DNA of 64,000 nucleotides from Flavobacterium sp. CYK-55 (GTDB lineage Bacteria > Bacteroidota > Bacteroidia > Flavobacteriales > Flavobacteriaceae): assembly GCF_018413465.1 (NCBI RefSeq), contig NZ_JAHCDK010000002.1:1-64000 (forward strand), written 5' to 3'. Below, piece by piece: positions 15,715 through 23,579 of this stretch. Every line of letters begins with the position of its first letter. The stretch's first letter is position 1. The notes below the pieces were generated by a model that was given only the letters and a program-made list of their open reading frames with translations, was not told where the DNA came from and searched no databases. The position numbers were made by a program, and so were the translations under genes.

Positions 15715-16235
15715 AAAACAGTTAATGAGTGACTGAGAGGCTGAGTGCCTGAGCAGCTGCGCTCCACGAATGAGGCGTTTCTCTTTTATATTGTTTTCCT
15801 GAATAATTTTTTGAAACCGTCGTGTAAAACCACATCCCTTCTGTCCTAAAGCGAAGCGGTCTTACAGCGCAGCGGTCTGTAGCGCAGCGTGTCCGTAGGC
15901 GCAGCCGTGTGGTCTGTTTAAAAGGTTGAAAAAGTGTACAAAGTTTAAGAAGTTGAGCTGAAACAGCCGTGAAACAGAGAACCCACTACAGGTTTAAAAA
16001 GTGTAAAAGGTTTAAGAAGTTTAGTTTGAAACATCATTCGTAATTCGTAATTCTCAATTCGTAATTCTTTCAGCGCAGCGATCTTACAGCGCAGCGGTCT
16101 TACAGCGCAGCGATCTTACAGCGCAGCGGTCTGTAGCGCAGCGTGTCCGTAGGCGCAGCCGTTTCTCTCATTCCGACGCAGGAGGAATCTCACTATCTCC
16201 CCTGCTCAGGCACTCAGCCGCTCAGCAACTCGAAA
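15715..16235 (+). repeat. Composite short-tandem-repeat island 5
   Basis: Contains an 8-bp CTGAG array (15725-15765) with the ATGAATGAGGCGT-like tail, AGCGCAGCG words at 15866 and 15881, 9-bp-periodic stretches (15916-15960 and 15990-16030), a short 7-bp array (16036-16068), and a 16-bp array of AGCGCAGCG units at 16072, 16088, 16104, 16120 and 16135. A reversed 8-bp CTCAG array closes it near 16205. No gene is supported. Confidence 0.8.
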
Positions 16236-16263
16236 TTTTGACTTACCGTGTAGCTTATAAATC

Positions 16264-16299
16264 AAAAAAAGCCCTGTGTGTGTCAGCAACAACAGGGCT
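16264..16299 (-). terminator. Rho-independent terminator of the cytochrome operon
   Basis: Stem AGCCCTGT (16270-16277) / ACAGGGCT (16292-16299). On the minus strand the hairpin is followed by a run of T (A-run 16264-16270 on plus). It lies about 140 nt past the last small gene of the operon. Confidence 0.7.
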
Positions 16300-16439
16300 T
16301 CAAACTAACCAAAATGTAAGAACCGCTTATTGCTCAATAGCTTCGAGCCAGTTCTTAAAAATGAAACCTTACATTTACGACTATACAAGATTTCAATTTA
16401 CCAATTTAGGACTTTACTCATGGGAAATGCACTTTTTAA
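16300..16439 (-). other. 3' untranslated stretch with competing inverted repeats
   Basis: Between the 54-residue gene and the terminator. TAAGAAC (16317-16323) can pair with GTTCTTA (16351-16357), while the overlapping AAATGTAAG (16312-16320) can pair with CTTACATTT (16368-16376), so two exclusive folds are possible. No coding sequence is convincing here. Confidence 0.4.
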
Positions 16440-16604
16440 CTAGTAAAGCCCTTTGATAAATTGGTAGTTTTTTTCTAATGGATTTTCTTGGTTGTTTACT
16501 TCTTTTGATTTGACAATTTGTGTGGCGACACTTTTGATTTTGATCAAAAAGTAAATACACATGCCCACAAAGAGCAAAATCATAATGGCTAAAACTTGAG
16601 TCAT
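16440..16604 (-). CDS. 54-residue membrane microprotein of the cytochrome operon
   Basis: ATG at 16604, TAG at 16442-16440. The product begins MTQVLAIMILLFVGMCIYFL, one transmembrane helix followed by a basic and polar C-terminal tail of about 30 residues. It lies in the same orientation 21 nt after the 28-residue ORF and inside the transcript that ends at 16264. Single-span microproteins (CydX type) are known accessory subunits of cytochrome bd oxidases, so a subunit role is a reasonable inference. Confidence 0.55.
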   Translation of the reverse strand: MTQVLAIMILLFVGMCIYFLIKIKSVATQIVKSKEVNNQENPLEKNYQFIKGLY

Positions 16605-16625
16605 ATTTTTTTGTTTTTAAAATTG

Positions 16626-16712
16626 TTAGTTATGTCCTGACCGATACCTCAACAAAAGAAACATACCCATTGCAATGAGTACCGGCACCCAGAAGAATAT
16701 TTTTAATTTCAT
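16626..16712 (-). CDS. 28-residue membrane microprotein of the cytochrome operon
   Basis: ATG at 16712, TAA at 16628-16626. The peptide starts MKLKIFFWVPVLIAMGMFLL and ends RYRSGHN, so it is a single hydrophobic helix with a basic end. Its ATG lies immediately after the stop codon of the 449-residue cytochrome gene (16714), a position that suggests translational coupling. Size, topology and place recall CydX/CbdX subunits of bd oxidases, but there is no sequence proof. Confidence 0.5.
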   Translation of the reverse strand: MKLKIFFWVPVLIAMGMFLLLRYRSGHN

Positions 16713-16713
16713 T

Positions 16714-18063
16714 TTACTTTTTTATTGTCAATATATACTCGGCCAATTGGTCAAGCTGTTCTTGATTGAGTTGGGCTGCAAAACTTGGCATCTGCGGATA
16801 ATCAGGGCGTTTTTTACCGGGATTTTTAATCCAACTTTGCAAGCCGTCTTTGTTGCCTTTATAAATAGAATTCATTTCAATAATCGGCGGTCCTACTAGT
16901 TTTTCATTGGGTTTGTGACAAGCAGCACAATATTGATTGAATACATTTTTCCCTTTGTCAGCTAAGGATAAATTAGCGTTTTGTTCAGAGGCTTGCTCTT
17001 TTTGGCTTTCAACAAGCGCTTCTTTTTTGCGTTTTTGGAATTCTTCGGTGCGCAGTCGAACCAATTCTCGGTGTTTTTCAAGTGCATTGGCCCGATATAC
17101 CTGACGGCCTGAACCCATAAACAAAACCGTAACAGACATGAGTATCAAAACTTTCTTGAAATCTTTATCGATGGTTTGTTCGTTGCCGTTGATTCCTTTC
17201 CACATCATCCACATGGCGGGTATGGCTATAGCAGCACCGGTAAAAATAATAGCGATTAAATTCCAACCCAATCCTTTAGAAGGTAAGGTCAAGAGAACAA
17301 TTGGGCCAATCAAAAACTGAATGACCGAAGCCACCAAAGCCAACGAATAACCTTTTTTCTTGAGTTCAAATCGGGTGAGTTGAGTAAAAATTGTTTCGAA
17401 TGGATAGTTTTTTCGGCCCATATACCAATGCAAAAACAAACCTGTAATGGAGAGCGAGGCCATGATGAAGTGCAAATACCTCGGGAACACGTTGGGCAAA
17501 AGCAAGGCGCTAAAAAATCCTTTGACCGTTCCCCATTTTTCAGGAAACAGCATCAGGTTGATGTTGGTGAGGAAAATCAGCGGAATAAACAAAAACAAAG
17601 CTACCGAAACAGCCAGAATCGAGATGTGTATGGCTTTGTGTTTTTCTAAAGCTTCCCAAGTAAACTTGTGCAAATAAGTCAATAAAAAAGCTACGGTGAC
17701 CAGTGGTACGATGGCCAACCACATGAGTCCGGTAAGCGCATTGGCCGAATAAAAATAAAGGCTGTACAACGTGTTGATACACAACAAAGGTGCAATACCC
17801 ATAACCACCGCCATACTTTTGTTGACTGTTATGGTCGAGGCAATTTCATGGGCCAGTGTATCGTATTCTTTATTTTTTAACCCTTTGATTTGTGCCATCA
17901 AAGTAAGGATAGAACCACCCACCATCAGATTGACAAAAAGGATGTGCACTAAAAAGGAAACCACCAACAAAACCACCAGCAACCACTCAGGTAAAGGTAA
18001 TGGCAAAGGAAGGTCTCTGGGTACAGGCGTGGTTTGCCAAAAAATCAACAAGCTTGCGAACAT
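16714..18063 (-). CDS. Membrane protein with C-terminal cytochrome c domain (bd-superfamily-like subunit)
   Basis: A 449-residue protein with about nine membrane spans in residues 25-320 followed by a charged linker rich in Lys, Glu and Gln, and a cytochrome c domain at about 360-449. The heme motif is CAACH, with Met as likely sixth ligand in QMPSF. The membrane part has His residues near VHILFVNLMVGG and in TYLHKF. It lies 6 nt downstream of a second membrane-cytochrome c fusion of similar build, so the two probably form a heterodimer like CydA/CydB. Heme-c-fused members of the cytochrome bd superfamily have been described; which electron donor and acceptor are used here is unknown. Confidence 0.6.
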   Translation of the reverse strand: MFASLLIFWQTTPVPRDLPLPLPLPEWLLVVLLVVSFLVHILFVNLMVGGSILTLMAQIKGLKNKEYDTLAHEIASTITVNKSMAVVMGIAPLLCINTLYSLYFYSANALTGLMWLAIVPLVTVAFLLTYLHKFTWEALEKHKAIHISILAVSVALFLFIPLIFLTNINLMLFPEKWGTVKGFFSALLLPNVFPRYLHFIMASLSITGLFLHWYMGRKNYPFETIFTQLTRFELKKKGYSLALVASVIQFLIGPIVLLTLPSKGLGWNLIAIIFTGAAIAIPAMWMMWKGINGNEQTIDKDFKKVLILMSVTVLFMGSGRQVYRANALEKHRELVRLRTEEFQKRKKEALVESQKEQASEQNANLSLADKGKNVFNQYCAACHKPNEKLVGPPIIEMNSIYKGNKDGLQSWIKNPGKKRPDYPQMPSFAAQLNQEQLDQLAEYILTIKK

Positions 18064-18069
18064 ATCTAT

Positions 18070-19512
18070 TTATTTTCTGTTTTTTAATAAGGCTTCGGCG
18101 GTATGTTCAGGATTGATTTGAACTCCCTCTTCTTGCGCACCCGAGTATACATCATCGGTTTGTTGCAAATAGCGGATGTAGGTTGCCAGCGCATCGGCCT
18201 CGGCATCATTCCCCGGAAATTCGGGCATAAATGTTCGTCCGTTGTGCATGTTTTTCATATAACCGGCCATTGAATTTACATCGAGCGGTTGGTTAAAACC
18301 ATACATTTTTTCATAGACATACACAATGCTATTCACGCCTTGTGTGGTGTGGCATCGGCTGCAAGCAATGGCAAAAACGTTTTTACCGGCTTCAAGTTTA
18401 TTGTTGGGTGTGACTTCATGCGTTGAAACATAGGTGGCGTGTTTGAGTACACCGTCTTTTTTAAAAACCACATAATCGTCTTTGAGCAACAAGTTTGAAT
18501 ACATATACTGACTAATGACATACGGTTTTCTGATGAATTCGCGCACGCGTTCAAAAAAGCCCAGATAACCAATGGCAATCACCACCGGAACCACAACATA
18601 AGCCGGTTTGAGCCACTGAGTTTTCAAGATGCCAATGATTCCGATGGCTAGGGTAACCAACACGCCTGCCAATGCCACATAAAGCAACAAGTCATAGTAC
18701 TGAGCAAATTCTAAAGTTCCTACCGCCGTGCTGAGATTGGCGGTCATGGCTTCAGGCATCACTTTATAGTAGATGTACGCGCCCATGAGTGAAATTGGTG
18801 CCCAAAACAAAATCCATTTAGAAGCGTATTTTACAGCGGTCAATCGCAACTGAGAGCCCGCTTGGGTAAATAAGGTAATAAGAAACATGCCGAAGATGCC
18901 TGCAACCAACATGGCAGTGGGTGTTCTGAAGAGCAACTGCGGCAAATAAATCGGGTTGGTAAAACCATTGAGTAAGGTATGATTGGTTTGCCAGTTTCCG
19001 GGATCCATCATAAAACCTAAAATTGAGACAATAATAGCCATGGTAACCCAAGAGAATACACTCAGATACCAGCCAAATTTGATGTGTCTTAACTTGGCCT
19101 TGAGTGAACTATTGCTGTTTTTCCAGGTCAAGAAATAAATCATAATAAGAATGACTTCGGTAACAAACACCAACCATTCAACAAACCAAGCCCAGAAAAA
19201 CACGCGAATCAAGCTTCCGATAGAACTCGGGCTCACCAGTGCCACCGAAACCCATATTCCTACTCCGGTCATGGCTCCTAGAGTGGTGGTAATGATAAAC
19301 GCCACCTTCATGATTTTATAAACCATTTTGTCCCACTCCAGATCGGTAATCTGGTCTGTGCCGCTTTTTGAAACTCCGCGTTGTTCCAGCCATGTTACAA
19401 AGGGCATAAAACCCACCGCCAATCCGTGGTTGATGATGACGTGCAAAATGGCAATAATGGCAATGAGCATGCGGTTGTTGAGCCAGTCTAGGTGAAAAAT
19501 CGGAAAATCCAT
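18070..19512 (-). CDS. Cytochrome bd-like subunit I fused to cytochrome c
   Basis: A 480-residue protein. The chosen start at 19512 (MDFPIFHLDWLNNRML) leaves out a 13-residue polar extension. The N-terminus resembles CydA: after LDWLNNR comes a helix with His residues (ILHVIINHGLAVGF) that could ligate heme. About nine spans follow, then a cytochrome c domain at about 370-450 with motif CSRCH and Met in TFMPEF. It is the first gene of the operon, 6 nt before the 449-residue partner. A terminator for the upstream cluster at 19571-19607 separates the two units. Oxygen reduction by the bd fold is inferred, not shown. Confidence 0.6.
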   Translation of the reverse strand: MDFPIFHLDWLNNRMLIAIIAILHVIINHGLAVGFMPFVTWLEQRGVSKSGTDQITDLEWDKMVYKIMKVAFIITTTLGAMTGVGIWVSVALVSPSSIGSLIRVFFWAWFVEWLVFVTEVILIMIYFLTWKNSNSSLKAKLRHIKFGWYLSVFSWVTMAIIVSILGFMMDPGNWQTNHTLLNGFTNPIYLPQLLFRTPTAMLVAGIFGMFLITLFTQAGSQLRLTAVKYASKWILFWAPISLMGAYIYYKVMPEAMTANLSTAVGTLEFAQYYDLLLYVALAGVLVTLAIGIIGILKTQWLKPAYVVVPVVIAIGYLGFFERVREFIRKPYVISQYMYSNLLLKDDYVVFKKDGVLKHATYVSTHEVTPNNKLEAGKNVFAIACSRCHTTQGVNSIVYVYEKMYGFNQPLDVNSMAGYMKNMHNGRTFMPEFPGNDAEADALATYIRYLQQTDDVYSGAQEEGVQINPEHTAEALLKNRK

Positions 19513-19570
19513 ATGATTCGCATTTTTTGAATGATGCAAAGTTGAAATCAATGTGTGAATAGTCCTAAAA

Positions 19571-19607
19571 AGAAAAAAGCAGGATGTTTAGAAAAACGTT
19601 CCTGCTT
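19571..19607 (-). terminator. Rho-independent terminator
   Basis: Stem AAGCAGGA (19577-19584) / TCCTGCTT (19600-19607), followed on the minus strand by a T-run (A-run 19573-19578 on plus). It ends the SCO-to-YHS cluster, 68 nt past the YHS gene and 58 nt before the cytochrome operon start. Confidence 0.75.
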
Positions 19608-19674
19608 GCTTTGATAAAAGTGCTTTTTTTGTTGTTTTTTGCATCCTTTGATTTAGATTTTCAATCCTAGTCAT

Positions 19675-19962
19675 TCAATTTTGGTTCTTCTGCAAATACA
19701 TTTCAGGATTTTTCTTGAATTCATCCTTACACATTTTGGCGCAAAAACCATAGAGTTTTCCCTTGTATACTGCGGTATCGCTTACACCGTATTTGGTGAT
19801 GTCCATTTTACAATAAAAGTCGATTTTGTTGGCGTATTTTAATTTATTAAGAGGATTTTTGGGATCAAGTAAACTCTCAGATTCTTTTACCGCAACCGGC
19901 GTTTCTTTTTGGTGACAGCTGATTGCTGCTGCTATGATTAATAGGTAGATGATTTTTTTCAT
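19675..19962 (-). CDS. YHS-like metal-binding lipoprotein
   Basis: A 95-residue lipoprotein with signal peptide MKKIIYLLIIAAAISC (lipobox AISC). The mature part has the YHS pattern: KIDFYCKMDITKYGVSDTAVYKGKLYGFCAKMCKDEFKKNPEMYL, written here as separate motifs YCKMD near residue 50 and FCAKMCKDEF near 73. The Cys residues (CxxxC) suggest binding of a soft metal such as copper. The start overlaps the superoxide dismutase stop by 4 nt (ATGA). With SCO and SOD in the same cluster, a role in metal or redox handling in the periplasm is likely. Confidence 0.75.
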   Translation of the reverse strand: MKKIIYLLIIAAAISCHQKETPVAVKESESLLDPKNPLNKLKYANKIDFYCKMDITKYGVSDTAVYKGKLYGFCAKMCKDEFKKNPEMYLQKNQN

Positions 19963-20639
19963 TTTTTCGAGTTTTTGGTCATAGCCGATTTATAATAATT
20001 ACTTACTTCATTCCAATTAATCACATTCCAAATGGCAGTTAAATAATCGGCACGTTTGTTTTGGTATTTCAAATAATAAGCATGCTCCCAAACATCAATG
20101 GCTAAAATGGGCATGCCTTTGTTTTCGGCAATGTCCATCAATGGATTGTCTTGATTGGCTGTCGTGCAAATGGCTAATTTTCCGTCCTGACCCACATACA
20201 ACCATGCCCAACCAGAGCCAAATCGAGAAGTTCCCGCCACATTTAATTTATCTTTTAAAGCATCTAAACTTCCAAAGCTTTCACGGATTGCCTTTTCTAA
20301 ATCGGCTGACGGTTTGGTATTTTTTTCTGGAGTCAGAATTGACCAAAAGAATTCGTGGTTGAAATGGCCGCCTGCATTGTTCCGGATTGCAGGACTTAAC
20401 TTCGAAATGTTAGCAAAGATCTCGGTAATGTTCATTTTTTCGGCATCGGTGCCTACGATGGCTGCATTGAGGTTTTTTACATACGCCGCGTGGTGTTTGC
20501 TGTAATGGATTTCCATGGTTTGTGCATCGATGAATGGTTCCAAGGCATTATAGGCATAAGGCAATGGTTTTTGGGCAAACTGTGCTGATGCGGATACGCA
20601 GACGAGCAAAAGCAATGATAAGAGTTGAATTTTTTTCAT
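19959..20639 (-). CDS. Exported Fe/Mn superoxide dismutase
   Basis: A 226-residue Fe/Mn-type SOD with an N-terminal signal peptide (LLSLLLLVCVSASAQ), so it acts outside the cytoplasm. Metal ligands are visible: His in MEIHYSKHH, His in GGHFNHEFFW, Asp and His in DVWEHAYYL. Substrate-channel residues (GSGWAWL) are present. The ATG at 20639 was chosen because it opens the signal peptide; the frame continues upstream inside the hydrolase gene. It is 4 nt after the hydrolase gene and overlaps the YHS gene. Whether Fe or Mn is preferred cannot be told safely. Confidence 0.92.
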   Translation of the reverse strand: MKKIQLLSLLLLVCVSASAQFAQKPLPYAYNALEPFIDAQTMEIHYSKHHAAYVKNLNAAIVGTDAEKMNITEIFANISKLSPAIRNNAGGHFNHEFFWSILTPEKNTKPSADLEKAIRESFGSLDALKDKLNVAGTSRFGSGWAWLYVGQDGKLAICTTANQDNPLMDIAENKGMPILAIDVWEHAYYLKYQNKRADYLTAIWNVINWNEVSNYYKSAMTKNSKK

Positions 20640-20643
20640 GAGA

Positions 20644-21633
20644 TTAGTTTTTTGTGTTATTGTTTTTCTTTTTGTGTTTGTCAAACCATGCGAACATTTG
20701 ATCAAAGCTGTCAAATTGCGAAAAAGGCAAGGAATGACTGGGTTCGTTATAAATAATCATCGCATATTCCTTGTTGTATTCCTGTAGTTTGGCAGCCATT
20801 TTTAGTCCGTCAGCGCAAGGCACTTTTGGGTCTTGTCTGGAATGCAAGATCAACACTGGCGTATTTATTTTATCTGCCCAATAAATGGCGGAACGGTTTT
20901 TTAAAATTTGAATGCTGTCTGTTTTCCAATTCGGAAAAACCTTTGCAAAACCTAGATAATTCAGCGAGGAATCATCATCGGTCCAACCTTCAACAAACTC
21001 TTTGCGGTCTTTAGCCCGACTGACCCAATCGCTTGTTCCGGCGGTGACCACCATAGCATTCAACTTCATTTTTAGTGAGGCTTGATAGGTGTTTTGTCCG
21101 CCACGCGAAAATCCGTACATGAAAACATTGGATGTATCTATATAAGGTAAGTTTTCATAAATGGTTTTTAGGTTTACAATATCATCCACATCAATGCCTC
21201 CATGTTGGTCATATTTTCCGTATTTTCCAGCAAATCTGGTTTTACTTGCAAGTACAACATAACCGTTTTCTGCCATTTTGTAAAAATCTACTAAGTTGGT
21301 TTCTTCGAGATTTCCGAAGTTCCCCATACCACCACGGTTATATATAATTAGTGGGAATTTCTTTTTGTTGGGCTTAACGGGCTTGTACAGCCAAGCTTCG
21401 ACCGTAGCAGTATCGCTTATGTATTGCAATTGCAGGCATTCAAAAGCTTTGGTTTTCCGAGCTTTTTCATAAAATTGGGCATCATAATACCATTTGTAAA
21501 ATTGGGTTTGTTTTTCGTACGACGTTTCAATTTTAATTTTGCCAACAATTTGAAAATCACTTTTGCCAGTCTGTGCGCAAGTAATGCTGGTTATCAAAAT
21601 AAAAATGAACTTTAGGTAACTACTTTTCATCAT
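20644..21633 (-). CDS. Secreted alpha/beta hydrolase (prolyl oligopeptidase-like)
   Basis: A 329-residue protein with a signal peptide (ending ITCAQ near residue 20). The alpha/beta hydrolase core shows oxyanion region IIYNRGGMGNFG, nucleophile elbow GFSRGG near residue 170, Asp in LHSRQDPKVPC and His in EPSHSLPF. The fold matches the S9 prolyl oligopeptidase/dienelactone hydrolase group, so it could be a peptidase or esterase. It starts immediately after the AraC gene stop and precedes the SOD gene by 4 nt, so the regulator and the enzymes are very likely one transcript. Confidence 0.8.
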   Translation of the reverse strand: MMKSSYLKFIFILITSITCAQTGKSDFQIVGKIKIETSYEKQTQFYKWYYDAQFYEKARKTKAFECLQLQYISDTATVEAWLYKPVKPNKKKFPLIIYNRGGMGNFGNLEETNLVDFYKMAENGYVVLASKTRFAGKYGKYDQHGGIDVDDIVNLKTIYENLPYIDTSNVFMYGFSRGGQNTYQASLKMKLNAMVVTAGTSDWVSRAKDRKEFVEGWTDDDSSLNYLGFAKVFPNWKTDSIQILKNRSAIYWADKINTPVLILHSRQDPKVPCADGLKMAAKLQEYNKEYAMIIYNEPSHSLPFSQFDSFDQMFAWFDKHKKKNNNTKN

Positions 21634-22500
21634 TTAACAACTTTCTTTTTTTCGGAATTGTTCCGGTGTGACCAAGGTTTGCTTTTTGAAAAAAGTAATG
21701 AAATACGAAACGTTCTCAAACCCCAAATCATGGGCAATTTGGTTGATGGTCAGGTTGGTGTAATGCAAAAGTCGTTGTGCCTCAATGGTGATTTGCTTTC
21801 GGATGATGTCACCGGCTGTTTTTCTGACTTCGCCTTTACAGATTTTATTGAGATAATTTGTGGATACATGCAACTTTTCGGCATAAAATGAAGGCAATTT
21901 ATTTTCGCGAAAATGCAACTCGACTAACTTTTCAAATTCTTTGACCTTATCGTTTTTGGTGTTGTGCGTTTTTACCGTTGAACTCGGATTATACACGCGT
22001 TCAAGTTGCACCAAGAGTATATTTAAATAGGAGCGCAACACTTTGTTTTTGTCTTTCAACACAGCGTTATATTCGTAGGCAAAGAGTTCAAAAAAGGTTT
22101 GTAAATGCTCATTCTGAAACGTACTGAGCGACATATAAGGTTGACAATCTTTTTCAAAAAACGAAAAGTCATTCAGCGCATTGTTGTTATAACGCAGCGA
22201 AAAAAAAGTTTCGGTAAATGAAATCATTTGCCCATTGGTTTGGGGCGGTAAATTAATTTTTGAAATGCAGTTGGGCTGAATAATAACAACTTTCGGGCAG
22301 TTAAAATGAATTTTATGATGGTCAACCTCAAGAATTCCCGCGCAGGAATCAATAAATAAGACCGAATAAAAATCTTGTTGATGCGATTCTTCCACAAACG
22401 GATATCGGGCAGTAAAGCCCTTTAGGGAATCATAAAAAATATTGCCGTTATTGTTGCTAAAATCTGCCAAAGTGCAATTCAAGATGGTACTTGATCGCAT
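21634..22500 (-). CDS. AraC-family transcription regulator
   Basis: A 288-residue regulator. The N-terminal 170 residues form a cupin-like sensor domain (beta-rich, with HHKIHFNCPKVVIIQP). The C-terminal 100 residues carry two helix-turn-helix motifs: FYAEKLHVSTNYLNKICK and INQIAHDLGFENVSYFITFF, with the AraC signature ending TPEQFRKK. It lies between the 124-residue protein gene (34-nt gap) and the hydrolase gene (no gap), so it probably controls this cluster. The ligand is unknown. Confidence 0.88.
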   Translation of the reverse strand: MRSSTILNCTLADFSNNNGNIFYDSLKGFTARYPFVEESHQQDFYSVLFIDSCAGILEVDHHKIHFNCPKVVIIQPNCISKINLPPQTNGQMISFTETFFSLRYNNNALNDFSFFEKDCQPYMSLSTFQNEHLQTFFELFAYEYNAVLKDKNKVLRSYLNILLVQLERVYNPSSTVKTHNTKNDKVKEFEKLVELHFRENKLPSFYAEKLHVSTNYLNKICKGEVRKTAGDIIRKQITIEAQRLLHYTNLTINQIAHDLGFENVSYFITFFKKQTLVTPEQFRKKESC

Positions 22501-22534
22501 AATGGTGAGATTTTAAGTTCATAATTGCTAAGAA

Positions 22535-22909
22535 TTAAGAAACTAACTCAGGCGGATCATCAACTGAATTGAGAAAAGAGAAGTAAGTGGCATCGGTTTT
22601 AAAACCAATGACTTCTTTTGTAGTAAAGATTTGAATTTTCGGGCATTCTAGGGTTATGTATTCTGGGGCGGTATAGAGTACTTCTTTCTCTATGGTAGTG
22701 AGGCTTTTTTTGTTTTCTTTTTGTTCTTTGTTTAATTCGTTGTTCAGATAACATTGACCTTTACAAACAGGAATTTTATCAAATCTATTGATACATATAT
22801 TGTTAGCAATATATTCTCTGTTGATTTGAAATGAAGAAATAATCCATAAGCTTTTGGTGCTTTGGATGGTGAAAATAAAAAGTAAAAAATAGACAACTCC
22901 TTTTTTCAT
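22535..22909 (-). CDS. Small exported Cys-containing protein, unknown
   Basis: A 124-residue protein with an N-terminal hydrophobic segment (VVYFLLFIFTIQSTKSLW). Cys residues are found in NNICINRF, VCKGQCYL and ECPKI. The middle is Lys/Glu-rich. No family name comes to mind, but small proteins of this build occur beside copper and SCO genes in flavobacteria. It follows the SCO gene by 18 nt. A perfect -7 box TACATTTG lies 4 nt upstream of the ATG, which would give an almost leaderless transcript. Confidence 0.6.
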   Translation of the reverse strand: MKKGVVYFLLFIFTIQSTKSLWIISSFQINREYIANNICINRFDKIPVCKGQCYLNNELNKEQKENKKSLTTIEKEVLYTAPEYITLECPKIQIFTTKEVIGFKTDATYFSFLNSVDDPPELVS

Positions 22910-22913
22910 TTTG

Positions 22914-22921
22914 CAAATGTA
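22914..22921 (-). promoter_or_regulatory. -7 box directly before the start codon
   Basis: Minus-strand TACATTTG (22921-22914) matches TAnnTTTG. Transcription would begin about one base before the ATG at 22909. Confidence 0.35.
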
Positions 22922-22927
22922 CAGTAT

Positions 22928-23527
22928 CTATTCGTTTAATAGTACTTTAATGTCTTTAATCAATCGATTGGTTTCTTGTGGATTTGTTCCATCATACACA
23001 CCTCTGATGTGTCTGTTTTGGTCTATTAACAAGAGCCCGCCCCCATGCACCAATCCACCGGGTTCTTTGGCATCAGGATAAGCAGTTGTAAAATAGCTTT
23101 TTGTTGCAATACTAAAAATACTGTCTTTATTGCCTGTTACAAAATGCCAATTCTGGTTTAAAGCTAATGAATTACGATAGGCTTTGAGCCTTTCTATGTT
23201 GTCGTGTTCTGGATCAATGGTGTGTGATAAATAATTCACTTTGGGGTTATTTTTATAGACATCATAAACCTTATTGAGTTCGAAATTCATCTTCGGGCAA
23301 ATAGTCGGACAGGACAAAAAAATAAAATCCGCAATGTAGATTTTACCTTTGAAAGTTTCATTGGTAACAATCATACTGTCTTGATCAATAAATGAAAAGT
23401 CTTTTATTTTGGGATAAATGGTATCATTTCCGCGCACAACAGGTTGGCCGAGAAACGGCAGTTGTTCTTGTTTTTTGTTACATCCTAAAGCAAAACAAAT
23501 GAGTAATGTTGCTACTATATTTTTCAT
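22928..23527 (-). CDS. SCO1/SenC family lipoprotein
   Basis: A 199-residue lipoprotein beginning MKNIVATLLICFALGC (lipobox ALGC); the ATG at 23527 was chosen over one five codons upstream for this reason. The thioredoxin-fold SCO signature is clear: Cys pair in FLSCPTICPKM (CxxxC) and the conserved His in GGLVHGGGL. SCO proteins deliver copper to cytochrome oxidases or act as thiol reductases. It heads the cluster that continues through the AraC regulator, SOD and YHS lipoprotein. A -7-like box TATCTTTA ends 4 nt before the ATG. Confidence 0.9.
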   Translation of the reverse strand: MKNIVATLLICFALGCNKKQEQLPFLGQPVVRGNDTIYPKIKDFSFIDQDSMIVTNETFKGKIYIADFIFLSCPTICPKMNFELNKVYDVYKNNPKVNYLSHTIDPEHDNIERLKAYRNSLALNQNWHFVTGNKDSIFSIATKSYFTTAYPDAKEPGGLVHGGGLLLIDQNRHIRGVYDGTNPQETNRLIKDIKVLLNE

Positions 23528-23531
23528 TTTG

Positions 23532-23539
23532 TAAAGATA
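23532..23539 (-). promoter_or_regulatory. -7-like box directly before the SCO start codon
   Basis: Minus-strand TATCTTTA (23539-23532), one mismatch from TAnnTTTG, at the same distance from the ATG as in the next gene of the cluster. No TTG element found. Confidence 0.3.
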
Positions 23540-23579
23540 CATATTCGGAGCTTTTTGTCATTCATTGGCAGTTTCTCTT

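Noticed and set aside
16072-16143. Regular repeat that might be a CRISPR array
   Set aside because: Units are 9-16 bp with no unique spacers of 25-40 bp, and no cas genes are present.
16238-16456. 72-residue plus-strand ORF over the terminator
   Set aside because: It crosses the hairpin and is antisense to the 54-residue gene, and it has no protein-like features.
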